A stretch of DNA of 64,000 nucleotides from Cryptomeria japonica (taxonomy: Eukaryota; Streptophyta; Pinopsida; Cupressales; Cupressaceae). Each line of letters opens with the position of its first letter. Position 1 is the stretch's first letter. The position numbers and the translations under genes are program-made. Below, piece after piece: positions 57,469 through 64,000 of the stretch. The stretch spans positions 525,320,637 through 525,384,636 of the forward strand of contig NC_081414.1 in NCBI RefSeq assembly GCF_030272615.1, written 5' to 3'. The notes under the pieces were generated by a model. It worked only from the letters and a program-made list of their open reading frames with translations, was not told the DNA's origin and did not search any database.

Positions 57469-59713
57469 TGTTCTGCAAATTAACTTACAATCTAGGCTAC
57501 CAACTTCATTAATAAGTTATATGCATCTAACTAGATAACAATAAACATAACAACTAATCTATGAAAGTACTGAACAATCTAGCTAATGCTAAATAAATGA
57601 AACTAACTGTAAGAGGATTACACTACCTCAAGTGTCCTTTGCTTGAGTGGATGTAACCTCGGATCACACAGTAATCTATACTCAACACATCATTAATCAT
57701 TCACTTTATTCACTTCAACAATACATAACAGAGGGTAGTAGTAACTTTTCTAATTGTTTATATTTCTAGATAGAATTTAGTTATATCACATATGGAGAAG
57801 ATCTCCCAAACTCTAACAAAAATGGACTTTATACACAATTTGAGAGAGTGGGCTAATTACGTCTCAAAATCCGCTATGAACACTTGTCAATCCTCCCTAA
57901 CATTGAGGATGACTTAATCTACTATAAAACTGAAAACAACAACTAACTTAACAATAGTCTAAATCTAAGTTTTACTCTTATTCAAATGATAAATAGAAAG
58001 ATAGGAACATGCAACAATCTATATGCATGACTTAATGAAGCATAACTTAATTATCCTATGAGCTCCTCGATATCCTTTGTGCATTTATTCTTTAAAGACG
58101 AGGTCAACAAATCTTCATAGTAGTCATGTTCGGATCAACATCCTCTAACTTCTTCCATCTAGGTTGCAAGGGCACATTCTACTTTGGTTGTAGGCTAGTT
58201 GCTAATCATTAAGCTCCAGGTTAGTATCTCTGAGTAAGAATTCATTCACATCGACATTGTTTAAAACATTTTGACATTATATCAAGCATGAGAATACACA
58301 TAACACATTCATTCATCACATGTCATATATATCACTAATTAAGTTAAGCATGTTTCAGGACATGGTCTTAAAACATATAAACAATCTTATGAAAGTAGGG
58401 ATAAAATAGTGCCAATTGCAAGACTTGTCAATTGATAAATCCATATTCCTAAGAAATCAAATAAAACTTGTATGCTCAATTTGAGAAGTAAGGTGAAATA
58501 AGGTAAAAGGTATCATGTATCAGATTTATGTTTATGTTATTTACTTTCTTTTATTTTCTTGTCTTCAAAAATTATCAAATAATTTGACCATATATTTAAA
58601 CAAGTAGCAATTAAAATAGAAGAACTACTAATGAATAAACAAATAAGTGAGGGGTTTGCTTCTAGGTTGCTTCTAGATACTATAACTACATTGAATAGAA
58701 GAACCTTTGATACATACACAAGAATAGTAGAAATAGCATGAAAAATAGAGACACAAACTCAAAGAAGAAAACATAAAGAAACAAAGAGAAATAAATTAGA
58801 AAAGATGAAATTAGAATTACAATAATTAAAAATCAAACAAGATATATTAGCTAAGGGTGAAAATAGTCAAATAATTCTATCAATACAAAGGAAGAAAATT
58901 GGTGTACTTACTAAAAGGAAGAAGGTTACCTATGGAACAAATCCTCAATGATAAAGGGAAAAAATGGTCATGACACTTAAAGCTATAATTAGCCCCTAGG
59001 AAGTTAATGAGCATCTACTATAGCATTTATATTGAGTGGGATGACCATAAGATATATAATTATTTATCGCTTTCATTTAGGCTAAGGGATGATGAGGAGT
59101 ATGGATCTTCGTGTTCTTATATGCTTTTGTGATTATCATTGACCAAAATATTCTTTAGAAAAACCTTTGGAAGTTTTTAATAAATGCGTTTTAAAACAAA
59201 ATCTAAAAATTTGCAAATGGGTCTTACGCGCTAAAAAAAGGTTGAATAATTCCATTTTTTATTGATCTCTATGCGACGAAAAGAGGGATGTTGTAGGAGT
59301 TTCAAGGTTTTGTTTTATTTCTTTTGAAAAATCCTTCAAGGCATGAGACTTTTTCTTTTAACTGACTCTGTAGAAGTTTCCCTTCCATTGCCGCTTCATT
59401 GACACGTTATAGGAGGAGAGAAAAAATTGACATGTTTCCATGAAGGAGGTGATGTGATGTTTCAGACATGTTCAATCATCTTTGATGTTTCTCAAGTGTT
59501 ATAAACTTAATAGGGTGATCCCACAATAGTGGGTTACACTTTCATTCATGAAGAAAAACTATGGATGGGAATAAAAAATTGACAAGGGCATTCAATCGAA
59601 CAAAGGGTGTTTGATTGAACTATCTTTGGGTGTTCAATTGAGCACCCTTATTAAAATCATACAAGTGACGCCAGAGGGTTCAATCAAAGGGGGTTTTTTA
59701 TTAATATTTTATA
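57469..59713. other. Unassigned intergenic sequence
   Basis: AT-rich, no domain-bearing frame, LTR pair or RNA gene seen. Motifs GTTCAATTGA, TTGATTGAAC and GTTCAATCAA recur at 59590-59690 and lead into the hairpin at 59714. Confidence 0.4.
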
Positions 59714-59746
59714 GGGTTTGATCGAACTCCCCCTTCGATCAAACCC
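59714..59746. repeat. Perfect 13-bp inverted repeat (hairpin)
   Basis: GGGTTTGATCGAA (59714-59726) and its exact reverse complement TTCGATCAAACCC (59734-59746) flank a 7-base pyrimidine loop. Related single arms occur nearby at about 59609, 59678 and 59850. No U-tract or gene end is associated, so it is not a bacterial-style terminator. Confidence 0.8.
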
Positions 59747-60086
59747 CCTTTTAACTGATTTTTTTTAATGAACATTATATTAACCCAAGGTGATAGTTAT
59801 TTTGTCATTTTCAACTGTCTTTCTTGGCTCCACAAGGTGTTAGATTGAACCCCCTTCGAAAATTTTGACTATCAAATCTCCTCAGCACTCAACACCATGC
59901 ACTATTTCAGCTTTATTATACTGAGTGCACCAAATTCTTTTTTTTCTTGTTAAAAACTGCTTGTATGTTGTTGTTTTTTTTATTTATTGTTAGATTTTCA
60001 AAAAAAAAAAATTCTAGCAACTACAAATGTTAATTTTTGTATTCTTGTATTTTTAGATAAATAATTACACTTTTAAATCACATAGA

Positions 60087-60290
60087 AAATTTAAAAGAAC
60101 CTTAGAAAAATCTTTGAAAACCTGAAAAAAAAATTAGAAAAACTTAAAAAACCTTTAAAAAAATTTAGAAAACCTTAGAAAAATTTGACAGAACCTTAGA
60201 TTTTTTTTAAAAAACCTTAAAAAAATTCTTGTATTGCATTACAAAACCATAAAAAAATCTTTAGAAACCTTAAAATATTCTCATTAAAAC
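60087..60290. repeat. Degenerate AAAACCTTAGAAAAATTT repeats
   Basis: Imperfect repeats of AAAACCTTAGAAAAATTT with A-runs of variable length, about ten divergent copies. Simple low-complexity DNA. Confidence 0.65.
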
Positions 60291-60295
60291 CTTTC

Positions 60296-61340
<1,045 letters not shown>

Positions 61341-61815
61341 CCATAATTTTATAATTTTATTTCACTAAATTGTGATCTTTTATGCATATATGTACATGGG
61401 TTTGAGTTTGTCATATTAAGTTACATACCAATTTTATTTCATTTAAATTTATTGTCACATTTAAATTTTGTATATGTGGACAAGGTTAAATAATTGGTTG
61501 TGTATGAACAACTCTCAAAAGTTGTAATTTTATGTAGTTTGAGTTTGTGCATGTGTAAATTTCATATGTAGTATTTAATGTTTAGTATTTAAATTTAATG
61601 TAACTTAGTATTTAAATTTAAATTTAATATTTAGTTTGAGGTGAAGTGTAAATTTAATGTATAGTATTTAAATTTGTGTTTTTATAAATGCACACAAATA
61701 AGCTATGTAGTTCTTAATAAATGGAGTTTAAAAAGAAATTATAGAGTAAATTTCATGATTTTCACCTACATGTTCATTTACACTTACATAATTTGTAACT
61801 CTATGACACCTCTAG
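61341..61815. other. AT-rich sequence with ATTTAAATTTAATG repeats
   Basis: Short degenerate repeats of TTTAGTATTTAAATTTAATG at 61560-61680; otherwise nothing recognised. Confidence 0.5.
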
Positions 61816-62142
61816 ATGGATGATCAAGCTCCACTTGTAACACCTACACCTCAGGATACAATTCCTAATTATGATGATATTTTTTGTTATAGTGATCAGG
61901 AGATCCATAAATTGAGAACCATAATTGATGACCCCCTTAGTGATGGTGTGTATAAGAATACATGCCAGACCATTTTGATGAGATTAGAGATCCTTAGAGC
62001 GTTTAATGCAGAGCCAGGTAACCAACTAGGTGTTGACCTTCTCTCACCCACAACTACTATGTCCAAATCAAGTTCTTTTGTTTGTTCAAGGTGTCAAACA
62101 ACACACCTTCCAAGTACTCAACTCACACAACAATTTGTGTGA
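61816..62142 (+). CDS. Small hypothetical ORF
   Basis: A 108-codon frame starting MDDQAPLVTP. It has an acidic, fairly complex composition (NYDDIFCYSDQEIHKL) for about 75 codons, then a Ser/Thr-rich end with a CSRC pair. The composition is more protein-like than other short frames in this flank. I recognise no family, see no partner frame, and cannot exclude chance. It could be the first exon of a decayed gene or element protein. Confidence 0.3.
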   Translation: MDDQAPLVTPTPQDTIPNYDDIFCYSDQEIHKLRTIIDDPLSDGVYKNTCQTILMRLEILRAFNAEPGNQLGVDLLSPTTTMSKSSSFVCSRCQTTHLPSTQLTQQFV

Positions 62143-63600
62143 TCGGATCCATACCGGTTCAGTATCTTCCGGTACTGGTAGGATGAAAACACTCTACCCT
62201 CATGTGAATGGCAGACAATCTTTCGGTATCGGTGAGATGGAAACCTATTGAATTTTATCTATTGGTGTTCCAACCAACACAAAACACCCATAAGATTTGA
62301 CTACCAAATGTGTTAGGGGGTACTTGTCTCACAACCGTCCTATCTATCTAGTAGCCCTACTAGTAGACTAGTAGCCCTATTGGTTGAGTTCTCTACACAC
62401 AACTTAATAAAATCCCAAAGGACAATAAAAACTAAGGGAAGATTTTGATATCCTTTATCAAGTTACATAGTTCCCCAAAGTCTTAGACTCTAACCACAAG
62501 TTGAAAGGTCTATACCCTTACTATCCTTCCAAACCTAATTAAGCCAATTAGGCTTAATTTACAAAGCAAGTACCCCTTGTATTAGTCCATTGAATAAACC
62601 AACAATTCTGAAAGGTGAGGTAAGGTTTCAAACCACCAAATCCAAGGTCTTAGGACTTGATCCCATCTTATTTATCTACTGCAAGTGATTTTCACTTCTT
62701 CAGTTTAGACGATCACATAGAGATGCCCGCCTAGGGTCAATTCAATCTCTTTGGGATTGGAGCCTCCCTATAAACCAAAACCAAAATATTATGATACAAT
62801 GGCCCCTCTAACATTTTCCCACTAGTTTTTTGGTCCTCTGGTGAAAATGTTAGATTAAGGGCATCTTTACGGTGAAACCCTAGGTGCCGATAGGGTTTAT
62901 GACCAGTTCGGTTAGTTTTTTATGGATCTTTACAACCTGATTGTTACAAGACCTAAAACTTGATTCAAATGAAAGGTAAGAGACTTACCTAACTCATCCA
63001 ATTCATTTTAGGCATCCACCAATCCGTACCGATCAGAAATGAACATCAAACACACAAAATTTTAGAAAACTCCAAGTTATTGTATTGCTCCAAACTCCAA
63101 AACATTACCAATTTCAACAACTTCAACAATAACACCAACAAATCCCTGGAATCGATCCAAGTGGGCATAATATATCCTCCCTAATGGTTTCCAACCACTT
63201 TTCAAACTTTGGAACCATTGGAGGATTAGTAACCCCTTTTTACAACATTTTGCACTGACAACAACAGTTGTCAACTTGCACTTTTCAAATTTGGAAACTC
63301 CAAGGTGTATTCGACCTATTCCAAGGATTGGTCTGATGTTCCTAAGACCAATATTTATTTGCCTGACTCATGCCTAGACTCCTACTGACCCACATGGTCA
63401 TTTGTGTATGGTGGCTTATAAAATGCAACCATGATAATGCCTTACATCAATTGGGTCTTATTGACTCACAAAACTATCAACCTACTACATAAAATCATTT
63501 TCACCTCATGGGTGATATTAGGCTCTTTTAGGCTTCATTTGTGTCTTTGGGTGCTCTTGCACCAAAGTTCCTAGGCCAACACACGTCATACTCCCCTTAG
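62143..63600. other. Unassigned intergenic sequence
   Basis: No recognised gene or element end. CCGGTTCAGTATCTTCCGGT near 62155 and TCGGTATCGGTGAG near 62222 are short GC-rich phrases of a kind also seen in copia-type LTRs here. They may mark a diverged LTR fragment, but I cannot define it. Confidence 0.3.
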
Positions 63601-63608
63601 ATTGTGGA

Positions 63609-64000
63609 TACCATTTTTTCGGAGTTGAGGGCAGATGTCTCAGGTACTATTTCCTTCGAGGAGGTCTAGTGCTAGGTCCCCAAGGAAATTATCAAGCAAG
63701 ATATATTTCCTTATTATCTAGATAGAAACAAGGTGAGAGGATACCAGGTGACATGGTGTATAAATCTATATGTGGCTTAGAAAATATACACTCAGTTCCT
63801 AGCTGCACATGGTCATTATCCTAATAATGGCCAGATTTTATTATACTTTTCTTAGTAGGTGTACGCTAAGGTTCGTTTGGGGTTGAAGGTCAACTACCTT
63901 GACCTTCCAAGCTCTTTCAAATAGGGGCATGGAAAAGTGGCAGATCGAGAGCCATATCGTAGAGTTAATTGATAGGTGCAAGCCTATAGACAGTCGGTTG
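63609..64000 (+). pseudogene. Decayed coding fragment running off the window
   Basis: One plus-strand frame (phase of 63609) reads as continuous protein-like sequence with segments DTIFSELRADVSGTISFEEV, KQDIFPYYLDRNKVRGYQVT and VYAKVRLGLKVNYLDLP. It is interrupted by about nine stops, most of them TAG. The density of TAG against otherwise sensible residues suggests decay of a former frame, with CAG to TAG as one route. Family not recognised; a retroelement gag-like protein is one possibility. It continues beyond 64000. Confidence 0.4.

Noticed and set aside
58537-58719. 60-codon minus-strand frame
   Set aside because: Short, AT-driven, no motif and no neighbouring coding evidence.

Overview
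This is a eukaryotic, plant nuclear window made almost entirely of LTR retrotransposons. I found no intact host gene, no tRNA or rRNA gene and no CRISPR array. The AT-rich sequence, the stacked Ty1/copia and Ty3/gypsy elements, the very large LTRs and the heavy decay by point mutation suggest a large-genome land plant. A conifer is my best guess, as inference; no single marker proves it.

Layout. (1) 1-10763: low-information sequence, then the start of a minus-strand LTR element (element H, LTR about 2514-10763). It is split by a complete but decayed Ty1/copia element on the plus strand (element A, 3465-10602, target-site duplication AAATG). (2) 10764-45505: a nested stack. A short non-autonomous minus-strand family (element D) is present as LTR-internal-LTR-internal. 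Into its internal region went a giant minus-strand Ty3/gypsy element of Tat type (element B, 14041-42240, about 19 kb net, LTRs about 5.86 kb). The integrase region of B was hit by a plus-strand solo LTR (element E, 20432-29529, TSD ACAGG). That solo LTR was hit by a minus-strand non-autonomous element (element C, 20464-28776, TSD ATTAA). Separately, a 1.66 kb mini LTR element (element F, 43173-44829) sits in the right-hand LTR of D. (3) 45506-47439: the 3' end of a plus-strand element with its LTR (element J). (4) 47440-57468: a minus-strand solo LTR (element I) holding a young chromovirus (element G, 47473-55775). (5) 57469-64000: sequence without recognised genes, with a perfect hairpin, a roughly 1 kb CT-rich microsatellite tract, one small unknown ORF and a decayed coding fragment at the edge.

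How the parts work together. Elements A, B and G encode, or once encoded, gag, protease, reverse transcriptase, RNase H and integrase. Elements C, D and F lack RT and integrase and must have been moved by enzymes supplied elsewhere. C has one intact 935-codon ORF (protease-like and G-patch-like) and LTRs that look about 98% alike. G has LTRs that look about 99% alike and a polyprotein frame broken by only two TAG codons. The most unusual object is B: each of its LTRs carries a sense-strand coding region of about 1,225 codons for a protein I do not recognise. The two copies have decayed at different codons, so the ancestral LTR appears to have been protein-coding. Identity figures are estimates by eye, not computed alignments.
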